Of a DNA stretch of 64,000 nt, positions 43,062 through 51,425 are shown one piece after another. The notes beneath the pieces are model-generated. The model worked only from the letters and a program-made list of their open reading frames with translations, did no database searches and was not told where the DNA came from. Both the position numbers and the translations under genes were made by a program. Location of the stretch: the NCBI RefSeq assembly GCF_015355785.1, contig NZ_JADKYW010000005.1, positions 520,226 through 584,225 of the forward strand, given 5' to 3'. This DNA is from Arthrobacter gandavensis. GTDB taxonomy: Bacteria; Actinomycetota; Actinomycetes; Actinomycetales; Micrococcaceae. Each line of letters starts with the position of its first letter. Positions within the stretch are counted from its first letter, which is position 1.

Positions 43062-44374
43062 GCCAGATCCCGTTCAATCCGCTGCAGTCCTGCCACTATC
43101 CCCGCCCGGCGCGGGGACCGAGGGGGCAGCAGCTGAAGCGCAAGGTGCCACGCCTCGGCGTCGTTCGCTGCCTCCTGAAGCTTGAGGTACTGCAGCACCG
43201 TCTCGATTCCGGCCTCAGCCAGAACAGCTTCGCGCAGCTCGGCACTCAGGCCCCGGCGCAGCTCCACGATCCCCGGGGCCTGGGAGTGCGGCAGCACAGG
43301 ACCCTTGTAGATGTTCAGTGCCAGCCGGTGCGCCCCGCGGGAGAGGCAGGCACGGACCTGGCCCGCATCCAGTCCCAGCTCCGCCGGCAGGCGGTAGGGC
43401 CGGGAGCCGGGAACAATGCGCGCCGAGACTGAGCGGGAGAGAAGCTTGCGCAGCCTGAGCATCTCCGCGCGGACGCTGCCAACCGAGGCTGCCTCAGGGT
43501 AGGCCAGCACGGCCAGTTCCTCGGCGCTCAGCCCGCGCGGGTGCACGGCCAGGAGCGTCATTAGTTCCGAATGGCGCTGGCTGAGCTGCACCCGCTTCCC
43601 GTCCACGCAGAGGCCTGCTGTATCTGTTCCCAGGACCTGGAGACTGTCCTGGTACAGCGTGGACCGGGCAGTCCCGCCGTTACCGCGGCGGGTTCCGCCG
43701 GACTGCAGGCGTTCAACCCGCAGCTGGGCGGTGGCTGCGGCAACGGCAGCCTGGACCAGCGCCAGGGTGTGGACCGCAACGGCTTCTTCCTTGCCCGTGA
43801 TGTCCACGACGCCCAGCACGCTGCCGGACTCGGGATCCTGCACCGGCACGGCCGTGCAGGACCAGGGATGGACCTGTGGACTGAAGTGCTCCGCGCCGGC
43901 TATCTGCACGCTGCGGCCGGTGGCCAGTGCCGTGCCGGGCGCACTGGTTCCCACCGTGTGCTCAGACCAGTCCGCCCCGGGCATGAACATCATGTCCTCC
44001 GCCCGGCGAAGGAGCTCCGGGTCGCCGTCCACCCACAGCAGCCTCCCCAGCTGGTCCCCTACTGCCACCAGCAGCCCGGTGTCCCTGCCCGGTTCAACGA
44101 GCAGGCGCTGGATAACCGGCATGATCGAGGCCAGCGGATGGGACCGGCGGTACGCTTCCAGTTCCGCGCCTTCAAGGACCAGCGCGGACCTCGCGGCGTC
44201 GGGATCGGGGTGGTGCCGCAGGGAACGCTGCCAGGATTCGCGCACCCCGGGGCGCAGTACGTCAAGGACTTCGCCCCGGGAGCGCAGGTTCTCGTGTGCG
44301 CGCCAGGCGTCACGCTGGAGTGTGTCCTGGGTACGGACAACCCTGCCCCGCAGAGCACTGGAAGACTGCTGCAC
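43058..44374 (-). CDS. GAF domain regulator with winged-helix DNA-binding domain (AcoR-like N-terminus)
   Basis: A 438-residue regulator. The N-terminal half resembles the sensor part of AcoR-type activators: LRPGVRESWQRSLR, then GRLLWVDGDPELLRRA, FMPGADWSEHTVGTSAPGTAL and VHPWSCTAVPVQDPESGSVLGVVDITG. There is no sigma-54 AAA+ domain. Instead residues about 250-320 look like an OmpR/SARP-type winged helix (VDGKRVQLSQRHSELMTLL, then AEMLRLRKLLS). Genes of this kind commonly sit beside acetaldehyde dehydrogenase genes and activate them. Here an MFS gene separates it from ald. GTG at 44374 is the start. Confidence 0.8.
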   Translation of the reverse strand: MQQSSSALRGRVVRTQDTLQRDAWRAHENLRSRGEVLDVLRPGVRESWQRSLRHHPDPDAARSALVLEGAELEAYRRSHPLASIMPVIQRLLVEPGRDTGLLVAVGDQLGRLLWVDGDPELLRRAEDMMFMPGADWSEHTVGTSAPGTALATGRSVQIAGAEHFSPQVHPWSCTAVPVQDPESGSVLGVVDITGKEEAVAVHTLALVQAAVAAATAQLRVERLQSGGTRRGNGGTARSTLYQDSLQVLGTDTAGLCVDGKRVQLSQRHSELMTLLAVHPRGLSAEELAVLAYPEAASVGSVRAEMLRLRKLLSRSVSARIVPGSRPYRLPAELGLDAGQVRACLSRGAHRLALNIYKGPVLPHSQAPGIVELRRGLSAELREAVLAEAGIETVLQYLKLQEAANDAEAWHLALQLLPPRSPRRAGIVAGLQRIERDLA

Positions 44375-44557
44375 CGTCCAACCTATCCTCGTTGATAAGG
44401 AGACCGTTCTGGCCGGAGCAGGTGCGGATCCGCATCACCGTTCCGGGCAGCCAGCGGCTGCCCGTCCATAGTGACACGGCACACCCCGCAGTTCCAGAGC
44501 ACTGCCCTGACTGCCCGGAAACTCTTGGGCGGGCGCCCGTGACATGCGTAGAACTCC

Positions 44558-44603
44558 AAAAAAGCACCGAAGCCAGGCACACTGTCCGGTGCCTGGCTTC
44601 GGT
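44558..44603 (-). terminator. Terminator of fprA
   Basis: Perfect 15-bp stem ACCGAAGCCAGGCAC (44566-44580) / GTGCCTGGCTTCGGT (44589-44603), followed on the minus strand by a run of six T (44563-44558). Confidence 0.93.
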
Positions 44604-44620
44604 TGGGTACTGCTTTGGCC

Positions 44621-46048
44621 CTAGCTGTCCCCGCCTCGGGAAATGCGGGTCATCTCATCGCGGTCCACAACCTTGACCCGCTCGCGGACCAGGTCGCCGA
44701 TTCCGGGATCACCGTGGACATAACCTGCACCCATGGACTTCTCGTGGGCATCAAGCTGCTTCCAGCCTTCCCAGGTGGTGTATTCCACGCCGCGCTCCTC
44801 CAGCAGCCGGATAATTGCCTCGGGCTCGGGCTCTTCTGCGGCAGGCAGGCTGCGGCGGTCCTCAAGCAGGTAGCCGATGGTCTCCAGCGCGTCACCCTTG
44901 GTGTGGCCGATCAGGCCAACCGGCCCGCGCTTAATCCAGCCGGTGGTGTAAATGCCGGTGACCGGCTCGCCGCTGGTGTCCACCACCCGGCCGCCCTCGT
45001 TCGGAATGACACCGCGGCGGGAGTCGTAGCCAACCTCCGGCAGCTCGGACCCAAAGTAGCCCACGGCACGGTAGACAGCCTGGACCGGATAGTCGATGAT
45101 TTCCCCGGTGCCCCGGGCGTTTCCGGTGCCGTCGAGTTCCGTGCGCTCCATCTTGATCCCGGCAACCTTGCCGGGGGCGGCGGGATCATCGTGGATCTCC
45201 ACCGGGGAGTGCAGGAAGTGCAGGTGGAGACGGCGTGAGGCGCCGGAATCCTGTTCCTCAACCAGCCAGTTGGTCAGGGTATTAACCATGGTCTTGGTCT
45301 GGTTGTTGGTGCGGATCTGCTCGTCCGAGGCTTCGTCGAATTCGAAGTCCTCCGGGTACAGGACTATGTCTACGTCGCGGGAATGCGAGAGCTCCCGCAG
45401 TTCCAGCGGAGTGAACTTCACCTGGGCCGGACCGCGGCGCCCGAAGACGTGGACGTCCGTGACCGGAGACTTCTTGAGGCCCTCGTAGACGTTCGAAGGG
45501 ATCTCCGTGGTCAGCAGGTCATCGGCGTGCTTGGAAAGGATGCGCGCGACGTCGAGGGCCACGTTTCCGTTGCCAATGACAGCGATTTCCTTGGCATCCA
45601 GGGGCCAGTCACGCGGAACGTCGGGGTTGCCGTCGTACCAGGAGACGAAGTCGGCGCCGCCGAAGGAGCCTTCGAGGCCGATTCCGGGGATGTCCAGCGG
45701 AGCGTCCTTCAGGGCACCGGTAGCGAAGATAATCGCGTCGTAGAAGTGCCGGAAATCCTTCAGGGTCAGGTCGCGGCCGTAGTTCACGTTGCCAAGGAAG
45801 CGGATGTCGCCGCGGTCCAGCACCTTTTCAAGTGCGTTGACGATGCCCTTGATGCGGGGGTGGTCCGGGGCCACTCCGTAGCGGATCAGGCCGTAGGGTG
45901 CCGGGTACTGGTCGAAGAGATCGATGCTGACTTCGAAGTCGCGGTCCGCTTTGGTCAGGATGTCTGCGGCGTAAACGCCGGCCGGACCAGCACCGATAAT
46001 TGCGACTCGCATGGGACGCTGCGAGCTGTCCGGAGCTGAGTTAGACAC
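44621..46048 (-). CDS. fprA: NADPH-ferredoxin reductase FprA
   Basis: A 475-residue adrenodoxin reductase-like flavoenzyme that passes electrons from NADPH to ferredoxin. FAD site RVAIIGAGPAGVYAADIL, then YPAPYGLIRYGVAPDH, the NADP site VIGNGNVALDVARIL and GRRGPAQVKFT, and the C-terminal YTTGWIKRGPVGLIGHTKGDA. The C-terminus ends in a charged ~40-residue extension. GTG at 46048 has AAGGA 7 nt upstream. It has its own promoter and terminator, so it is monocistronic. Confidence 0.93.
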   Translation of the reverse strand: MSNSAPDSSQRPMRVAIIGAGPAGVYAADILTKADRDFEVSIDLFDQYPAPYGLIRYGVAPDHPRIKGIVNALEKVLDRGDIRFLGNVNYGRDLTLKDFRHFYDAIIFATGALKDAPLDIPGIGLEGSFGGADFVSWYDGNPDVPRDWPLDAKEIAVIGNGNVALDVARILSKHADDLLTTEIPSNVYEGLKKSPVTDVHVFGRRGPAQVKFTPLELRELSHSRDVDIVLYPEDFEFDEASDEQIRTNNQTKTMVNTLTNWLVEEQDSGASRRLHLHFLHSPVEIHDDPAAPGKVAGIKMERTELDGTGNARGTGEIIDYPVQAVYRAVGYFGSELPEVGYDSRRGVIPNEGGRVVDTSGEPVTGIYTTGWIKRGPVGLIGHTKGDALETIGYLLEDRRSLPAAEEPEPEAIIRLLEERGVEYTTWEGWKQLDAHEKSMGAGYVHGDPGIGDLVRERVKVVDRDEMTRISRGGDS

Positions 46049-46100
46049 TTAGAGTCCTTCTACTTGGGAGTCGTGGCACGCAAATGGCGCACGTTTTTAT

Positions 46101-46130
46101 ATTCTAATTGCCTGCTTCCGCAGCGTCTAA
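46101..46130 (-). promoter_or_regulatory. Promoter of fprA
   Basis: Minus-strand TTAGAC (46130-46125), 18-nt spacer, TAGAAT (46106-46101), in a locally AT-rich patch. It predicts a leader of about 45 nt. Confidence 0.65.
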
Positions 46131-46186
46131 ACGGATGCGCCTGTTCATCCGGGAATACGCCCACGGCGTAGCCGGTTGCAACGCAC

Positions 46187-47209
46187 ATGGCCAATGAGAA
46201 TTCTTCCGGCGCGCAGCTGTCCGGCGCGGCGCCGCGGACCGCTGCCCCGGTTTCGACCGGCACCGTGTCCGGAGTCCCTTCCCCTGCTGCCGGGCCCGAG
46301 GAGAAGCCGAGTACGTCGGGACTGCTCTTCGGCATCGGCGCCTACGGCATTTGGGGCGTCCTGCCCTTGTATTTCCTGCTGCTGGAGCCTGCCGGACCGG
46401 TTGAGATCGTCGCTGCCCGCGTGGTCTTCTCCCTGGTCTTCTGCGCGGCCCTGCTGACGGTCATGCGCTCATGGCGGAGGGCGCTGACCGCCATGAAGGA
46501 CGGACGGACACTGGCAACCCTGACGGCAGCGGCGCTGCTCATTGCGGTGAACTGGCTGGTGTTCGCCTGGGCCGTCCTGAACGGACACGCCGTGGAGGCG
46601 GCACTGGGCTACTTCATCAACCCGCTCATCTCCGTCCTGCTGGGCGTCCTGGTCCTGAAGGAGCGCCTGCGGCCCCTGCAATGGACAGCCATGGCGGTGG
46701 GATTTATCGCCGTGCTTGTGCTTGCCTTCGGCTACGGCACGGTGCCCTGGGTCGCCCTGGCCCTTGCGTTCAGCTTCGGCCTTTACGGGCTGGTGAAGAA
46801 GAATGTGGGCGGGAAGGTTGACGCCGTCTCCAGCCTCACCATCGAGACCGCGGTGCTGACGCCCGTTGCCGCCGTCGTACTGGTGGTCCTGGCAGCCTCC
46901 GGCTCCGGAACCCTGCTGACCGAGGGAACCGCGCACTTCTGGCTGCTGGCAGCCTCCGGCATCGCGACCGCCGTTCCGCTGGTGTTCTTCGGCGCTGCAG
47001 CACGGCGCCTGCCGCTGAGCACCGTTGGCCTGCTGCAGTACCTGGCCCCGATCCTCCAGTTCACGCTCGCCCTGCTGGTCTTCAACGAAGCCATGCCTGC
47101 CGAGCGCTGGGCCGGCTTCGGGCTGGTCTGGCTGGCTCTGGTGCTGCTGAGCGTGGACATGCTCGGCTCGCCGCGGCGGGCACGGATCCGCCGGGCTGCG
47201 GCCGTCTGA
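46187..47209 (+). CDS. rarD: RarD family EamA transporter
   Basis: A 340-residue DMT-superfamily permease with ten helices. GLLFGIGAYGIWGVLPLYFLLL and the RarD-type ARVVFSLVF, GYFINPLISVLLGVLVLKERL and LQYLAPILQFTLALLVFNE motifs are present. RarD proteins are metabolite exporters of uncertain substrate (chloramphenicol sensitivity in E. coli). The first ~45 residues are Ala/Pro/Ser-rich and unusual; with no ribosome-binding site at the ATG at 46187, the true start could be later. Confidence 0.88.
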   Translation: MANENSSGAQLSGAAPRTAAPVSTGTVSGVPSPAAGPEEKPSTSGLLFGIGAYGIWGVLPLYFLLLEPAGPVEIVAARVVFSLVFCAALLTVMRSWRRALTAMKDGRTLATLTAAALLIAVNWLVFAWAVLNGHAVEAALGYFINPLISVLLGVLVLKERLRPLQWTAMAVGFIAVLVLAFGYGTVPWVALALAFSFGLYGLVKKNVGGKVDAVSSLTIETAVLTPVAAVVLVVLAASGSGTLLTEGTAHFWLLAASGIATAVPLVFFGAAARRLPLSTVGLLQYLAPILQFTLALLVFNEAMPAERWAGFGLVWLALVLLSVDMLGSPRRARIRRAAAV

Positions 47210-47234
47210 GTCCGCAGCCGCCCGCAACGGCCCG

Positions 47235-47284
47235 CTTAAGCACCGGACGGTGAGGGGTTCTCCCCTCACCGTCCGGTGTTTAAG
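47235..47284. terminator. Bidirectional terminator between rarD and the CAP gene
   Basis: A stem of 23 positions with one mismatch, from CTTAAGCACCGG (47235) to CCGGTGTTTAAG (47284), loop TTCT. It serves both convergent genes. Confidence 0.88.
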
Positions 47285-47296
47285 CGCCTGCCGCTA

Positions 47297-48745
47297 TTAT
47301 CCCGCTGCCTCAACGGGTTCGGCCTGCTGACGGCTGCGCGGCCGCAGCGAGTACAGTGCAACCGCCCCGGAAAGCACCATCAGCACTCCGGCCGCGGCGA
47401 TCAGCAGCTGGGGCGGTGTGACGCCGGTGTTGGGCAGCGTTGCTGCTGCGGTCTGGACGCTGGCTGCTGGAGCGCCCATGACCGTCACTGCCGGCTGGAC
47501 GGAGAATGACTGCCAGCCGGCCAGCGAGCCGTCCATGTTGTACAGGGCCACCCGATGGTCCCCGGCTTCAAGCTCCGCCGGAACAGTCACCGCCAGGGTG
47601 CCGCTGCTGTCCGCCGTCAGTGTCCCCACCTTGACCGGGGTGGAGTGCAGGAAAGCCTGGTACTGCTGGCCCGGAACAAGCCCGGAGATTACCAGGAGGC
47701 TGCCCGCGGCCTTGGCCGTGAAGGACCCCCTGGCTTCAGGAGTCAGCAGCGCCGGATCGCTGGAGGAAAGTTCAACCACCTTGGGAGCGGCAACTTCCGC
47801 GTCCCTTGCCGGTACAGCGTCCTCCTGCTGCTCCGTGCCTTCCGGCCCCTGTGACGCCGCTCCGCTGAGGGACGGTGAAGGAGCAGGCTCCGCGGCGGGC
47901 CCGGGTGCAGGTTCCTGGACCAAAGCAGGTTCCGGCTCGGGAGCGGGAGCAGGCTCGAACTCGGGTGCGGGAGCAGGCTCCGATTCCGGAGCGGGCTCGG
48001 GTGCGGGAGCGGGCTCGGGTGCGGGCTCGGGTGCGGGAGCGGGCTCCGGCACAGGCGCGGGCTCGGGTGCGGGAGCGGGTTCGGGAGCAGGCTCGGGCTC
48101 CCGTTCAGGTGCGGGTTCGGGTGCCGGCTCAGGCCTAGGCGCCGGCGCCACCGGAGCGGGCTCGGGCTCCGGGGCAGGTGCCGGTTCCGGTGCCGGCTCA
48201 GGCCTAGGCGCCAGCGCCACCGGAGCGGGCTCCGGAGCCGGTGCTGGAGCAGGAACGTTGTATTCGCCGAAGTTCACTGTGGCGAGATAGACGCCCTTGT
48301 TCGGCCCCTCGGTGAGCTCAACAACGCCAATTCCCAGATCGGTGTCCGCGGCACGGAGCATGTTTGCCCGGTGCGGAGCGGAGTTGACCCACCACTGGAA
48401 GGCCTGCTCCACGCTCATGTTCCAGGCAATGTTTTCCGAGGCATGCTTGGCACCGGCCGGATACTGGGATGCGAAGGCCGGGTTGTGCAGGAAGGTTCCT
48501 GCGCCTGCCACCCGGGCCGTCTCGGCAGAACGCACGGTCCAGTCCTGTGCCACGCCGGCTATGCCGGGATTCCAGGCCAGCGGTTTCAGCGCGTGGACCG
48601 CACGGTAGTCATTGATCAGGGAGTGGAGACGAGACGCAGCCTGTCCGTCCAGTGAGGTGGCCGATGCCGGCGGCAACGCCACCACCGTCGCCCCTAAAGC
48701 GAGCGCGAGCGCAGCGAAAGCGCCCGCGAGTTTCCTCAGTCGCAT
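47297..48745 (-). CDS. CAP-domain surface protein with Pro-Ala-Glu repeats and LPXTG sorting signal
   Basis: A 482-residue secreted protein. Order: signal peptide ([19 protein letters not shown], cleavage after ASA near residue 30); CAP/SCP domain (about 38-160) with [27 protein letters not shown] and [11 protein letters not shown]; Pro-Ala-Glu repeats (about 165-300, units such as PEPAPAPE); an Ig-like segment with [15 protein letters not shown] (about 350-440); then LPNTG, a membrane helix and a basic tail (RPRSRQQ), a sortase signal. It should be covalently bound to peptidoglycan, with the repeat as a rigid stalk holding the CAP domain away from the wall. ATG at 48745 has AAGGAA 6 nt upstream. 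The function of bacterial CAP domains is mostly unknown. Confidence 0.9.
   Translation of the reverse strand: MRLRKLAGAFAALALALGATVVALPPASATSLDGQAASRLHSLINDYRAVHALKPLAWNPGIAGVAQDWTVRSAETARVAGAGTFLHNPAFASQYPAGAKHASENIAWNMSVEQAFQWWVNSAPHRANMLRAADTDLGIGVVELTEGPNKGVYLATVNFGEYNVPAPAPAPEPAPVALAPRPEPAPEPAPAPEPEPAPVAPAPRPEPAPEPAPEREPEPAPEPAPAPEPAPVPEPAPAPEPAPEPAPAPEPAPESEPAPAPEFEPAPAPEPEPALVQEPAPGPAAEPAPSPSLSGAASQGPEGTEQQEDAVPARDAEVAAPKVVELSSSDPALLTPEARGSFTAKAAGSLLVISGLVPGQQYQAFLHSTPVKVGTLTADSSGTLAVTVPAELEAGDHRVALYNMDGSLAGWQSFSVQPAVTVMGAPAASVQTAAATLPNTGVTPPQLLIAAAGVLMVLSGAVALYSLRPRSRQQAEPVEAAG
48121..48233 (-). repeat. 69-nt-spaced duplication inside the Pro-Ala-Glu stalk
   Basis: A ~43-nt unit beginning GTGCCGGCTCAGGCCTAGG on the plus strand occurs at 48121 and 48190 with one mismatch. 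The whole 47920-48250 interval is a degenerate GGAGC/GGGCTC repeat. A 69-nt period is 23 codons, in frame, consistent with slippage or unequal crossing-over that changes stalk length. Confidence 0.75.
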
Positions 48746-48887
48746 TTTAGGTTCCTTTAGTGCCTCGAGACCCATGGGGGTGCCCCCGTTGAGGCCTGCG
48801 TTGAGCGGCCGTCCCCAAACGGCCGCGACACGCCGCAAGCGCGCGGTGCTTGACACTCAATGTAGTCGAAGGCGTCTTTCTTCACAA
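48746..48887 (-). promoter_or_regulatory. Promoter and structured leader of the CAP-protein gene
   Basis: Minus strand: TTGTGA (48887-48882), 17-nt spacer, TACATT (48864-48859) is a good promoter. The predicted ~105-nt leader holds CAAGC/GCTTG, GCGGCCGT-TTGGGG-ACGGCCGC (stem at 48806-48827), and GCCTC/GAGGC enclosing GGGGG-CA-CCCCC directly before the AAGGAA ribosome-binding site. Such a layout may be an RNA switch or attenuator. It lacks the GGGUGAAUC core of the ydaO family, so I do not assign a class. Confidence 0.55.
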
Positions 48888-48936
48888 CGGCACCATTGTT
48901 CACACAAGCCACAGAACCGCGGGATACCCACACCAA

Positions 48937-48969
48937 AGGAAGGCCCGCCCCGCCGAAGCAGGACGGGCC
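48937..48969 (-). terminator. Terminator of the APC permease operon
   Basis: GGCCCGCCC (from 48942) pairs with GGACGGGCC (48961-48969) with one G-U in the minus-strand RNA, followed by TTCCTTTGG. It lies 16 nt past the permease stop. Confidence 0.75.
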
Positions 48970-48984
48970 AAACCCGGATACGAA

Positions 48985-50541
48985 CTAGAGAACCGCGGGG
49001 TTCTCCTCTTCCGCCGCCGAACGCGAGTGTCCGGTGCGGAGCGTCTCACCGCGGAAGAACCCGGGGTTTATCCGGTACATCACGAGCATCAGCACCGCTC
49101 CCAGGACGATTACGCCCATCCCAAGCACAAAGACCAGGCCAACGCCGCCCACCGAGGAACCGGACCCGTAGTCGGGATCCATCGAATCGAAGGCGGTCTT
49201 GATGAACATGACGAACAGGATGACGCCTCCAACCGCGGGCGCCAGGAACTTCAGCAGGAAGGACCGGATGCTTTCGAACGCATCGCGCCGGAAGTACCAG
49301 ACGCAGGCCAGTGCAGTGATGCCGTAGTAGAAGCAAATCATCAGGCCCAGGGCCGTGATGGTGTCCCACAGTGCGTTTTCGGAGAGCAGCCGCGTCACCA
49401 CGTAGAACGCGGATGCCGCAATGGCGGCAGCAACGGTGGCGTAGCCCGGGGATTTGTAAGACGGGCTGATCCGGCCGAACCGCTTCGGCAGGGCACGGTA
49501 GTGGCCCATCGCCAGCAGCGTCCGCGCCGGGGAGACGAACGTGGACTGCAGTGAGGCCGCGGAACTGGACAGGATGGACAAGGACATCAGGATCGCGAAC
49601 GGTCCCATCACCGGGGTAGCCAGGATCGCGAAGATGCTCTCCTGGTTGTCCGGGTTGCCGGCTCCAAGCTCGCCGTCACCCACGCCTGCGAAGGAGATCA
49701 CTGCCAGCGCGATCATCATGTAGATCAGCACAATGACAAAGACCGTGGCGGTGGCCGCACGGCCGGGGGTCTTGTCCGGATCCCGGGTTTCCTCATTCAT
49801 GGTGAGGGTGACGTCCCAGCCCCAGTAGACAAAGATCGAGAGGGATACGCCGGCGGCGAAGGCGGAGAAGGACTCCACTGCGAAGGGGTTGAACCAGTCC
49901 CAGCTGATCTGCGTAGCATCAAATGCCGTACCGCCGGCCACGTGCGCAAAGGCCGCAACCGAGAACCAGGTCAGGACGATCAGCTGGAATGCCACCAGCA
50001 CATACTGGACGGTTTTGGTGGTTTCAACCCCGCGGTAGGAAATCCAGCAGGCGATCGCTACGAACACCAGCGTGGTGGCGATGTTCAGCGGCAGGTTCAG
50101 CGTCAGGTCCGCCAGTGAATCATTGCCGGTAACCTGCGCGAGCATGAGGTAAAAGAAGTCCACCGCCACGGCCGCGAGGTTGGAGAGCACGATGATCGTC
50201 GCGGCGATCAGCCCCCAGCCGCCCATCCAGCCGACCCAGGGCCCGAAGGCACGGGTAGCCCAGGTAAAGGACGTCCCCGAGTCGGGCATCGCGTTGTTCA
50301 GTTCGCGGTAGCCCAGGGCCACCAGGATCATGGGAATGAAGCCGACCAGGAAAATCGCCGGCAGCTGCACCCCTACTTCCGAAACGGTGGGGCCCAGCCC
50401 GGAGGTCAGGGTGTACGCCGGGGCGATGCAGGAAATGCCGATGACGACGGCGCCGATCAGCCCGACCTGCCCGCCCTTCAGCCCCTTGCTGCTCAGCCCG
50501 GTGCCGCCGGCAGCGTTCTTGGTGCTGATGCGATTGCTCAC
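48985..50541 (-). CDS. APC superfamily amino acid/amine permease (putrescine or GABA candidate)
   Basis: A 518-residue transporter with 12 helices. LIGAVVIGISCIAPAYTLT is the APC helix-1 motif, FTWATRAFGPWVGWMGGW helix 3, and FVYWGWDVTLTMNEETRDP the conserved helix 6 and loop. GTG at 50541 overlaps the stop of the universal stress protein gene as GTGA. Because the operon starts with putrescine oxidase, it is read as a putrescine (or GABA) importer; sequence alone supports only the superfamily. Confidence 0.87.
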   Translation of the reverse strand: MSNRISTKNAAGGTGLSSKGLKGGQVGLIGAVVIGISCIAPAYTLTSGLGPTVSEVGVQLPAIFLVGFIPMILVALGYRELNNAMPDSGTSFTWATRAFGPWVGWMGGWGLIAATIIVLSNLAAVAVDFFYLMLAQVTGNDSLADLTLNLPLNIATTLVFVAIACWISYRGVETTKTVQYVLVAFQLIVLTWFSVAAFAHVAGGTAFDATQISWDWFNPFAVESFSAFAAGVSLSIFVYWGWDVTLTMNEETRDPDKTPGRAATATVFVIVLIYMMIALAVISFAGVGDGELGAGNPDNQESIFAILATPVMGPFAILMSLSILSSSAASLQSTFVSPARTLLAMGHYRALPKRFGRISPSYKSPGYATVAAAIAASAFYVVTRLLSENALWDTITALGLMICFYYGITALACVWYFRRDAFESIRSFLLKFLAPAVGGVILFVMFIKTAFDSMDPDYGSGSSVGGVGLVFVLGMGVIVLGAVLMLVMYRINPGFFRGETLRTGHSRSAAEEENPAVL

Positions 50542-51419
50542 TGCGGATCTCCTGACATCTGGCGCTGCGGGGCGGGCGTGTAGTTCCGGGGCACAACGAC
50601 CATGGGAACCGGAAGGCTCCTCAGGACCTTGGAGGCCGTGGTGCCCAGGAAGAGCTGGTTGGCGCGGGCGAGCCGGCTGGAGCCGATGATGAGGATCTCG
50701 CCGTCCTCGAAGTCCAGGTCATCCACGGCGTTTTCGATGGTCCGGCCCTGGGCCACCACGCCCGTGACCTCGCACCGGCCGCCGGTCAGGGACAATGCGC
50801 GCTGCACCCGGTCATTGATGTGAAGCTGGGCTTCCTCCACGGCAGCATCCCCGGGGGCGTCCAGAGCCAGCAGGGAGAGCAGGCGCAGGGGCACGCCGCG
50901 GCGGGCTGCCGAGTCGCAGGCAACTTCCAGGACGTCCTCGGCACCGCGCCGCTCCCCTACTGCGCAGGTGATGCGGGTCAGCGGATCCCTCCGGCTGTAT
51001 CCCCGCGGGGCCAGGGCAACCGGCACGCTCGCAGCGTGCAGCAGGGCATTGGCCACGCTGCCCACCGTGAAACGTTTAAACAGTCCGTTGCTTCCGGCGC
51101 CCACCACGATCAGGCCCGCGTCGAATTCTTCGGCGGCTTCGATCAGGCCGCGCGCGTCCGAGTCGGCGGTCCGGATGTGTCCCCTGGCCTCGACGTCGTC
51201 CGGCACCAGGGACAGGGCTTCATCCAGCCAGTCCCTTAGCTGGCGGGCCAGCAGCGTGGAGTACGTGCGTTCCGGCGGATACACCGCGGTGTAGGGCGAC
51301 TCCTCCGGGTCCACGATCACCAGGTCCAGGGAGGCCCCCTGCGTGCGGGCGATGGTGCAGGCCAGGAACAGTGCGTCCCTGCCGCGTTCAGTGGCCGTGT
51401 AACCGACTACGTAGCGCAT
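50538..51419 (-). CDS. Universal stress protein with two Usp domains
   Basis: A 293-residue tandem UspA protein. Domain 1 runs about 1-140 (YVVGYTATERGRDALFLACTIA ... IVVGAGSNGLFKRFTVGSVANALLHAASVPV, quoted in parts) and domain 2 about 148-280 (ITCAVGERRGAEDVLEVAC ... IIGSSRLARANQLFLG). Domain 1 keeps a G-n-G-n9-G(S) type ATP loop (GAGSNGLFKRFTVGS). It is 6 nt downstream of putrescine oxidase and overlaps the permease start, so it is part of the polyamine operon, an unusual partner. It may modulate the permease or protect against oxidase by-products; this is inference. Confidence 0.9.
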   Translation of the reverse strand: MRYVVGYTATERGRDALFLACTIARTQGASLDLVIVDPEESPYTAVYPPERTYSTLLARQLRDWLDEALSLVPDDVEARGHIRTADSDARGLIEAAEEFDAGLIVVGAGSNGLFKRFTVGSVANALLHAASVPVALAPRGYSRRDPLTRITCAVGERRGAEDVLEVACDSAARRGVPLRLLSLLALDAPGDAAVEEAQLHINDRVQRALSLTGGRCEVTGVVAQGRTIENAVDDLDFEDGEILIIGSSRLARANQLFLGTTASKVLRSLPVPMVVVPRNYTPAPQRQMSGDPQ

Positions 51420-51425
51420 CGGATC

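Noticed and set aside
47920-48250. Regular short repeats that look array-like
   Set aside because: Not a CRISPR array: no unique spacers of constant length, and the repeats code in frame for the Pro-Ala-Glu stalk.
48746-48860. ydaO (c-di-AMP) riboswitch upstream of the CAP gene
   Set aside because: The gene class fits, but the conserved GGGUGAAUC-type core and pseudoknot sequences are absent, so only an unclassified structured leader is reported.
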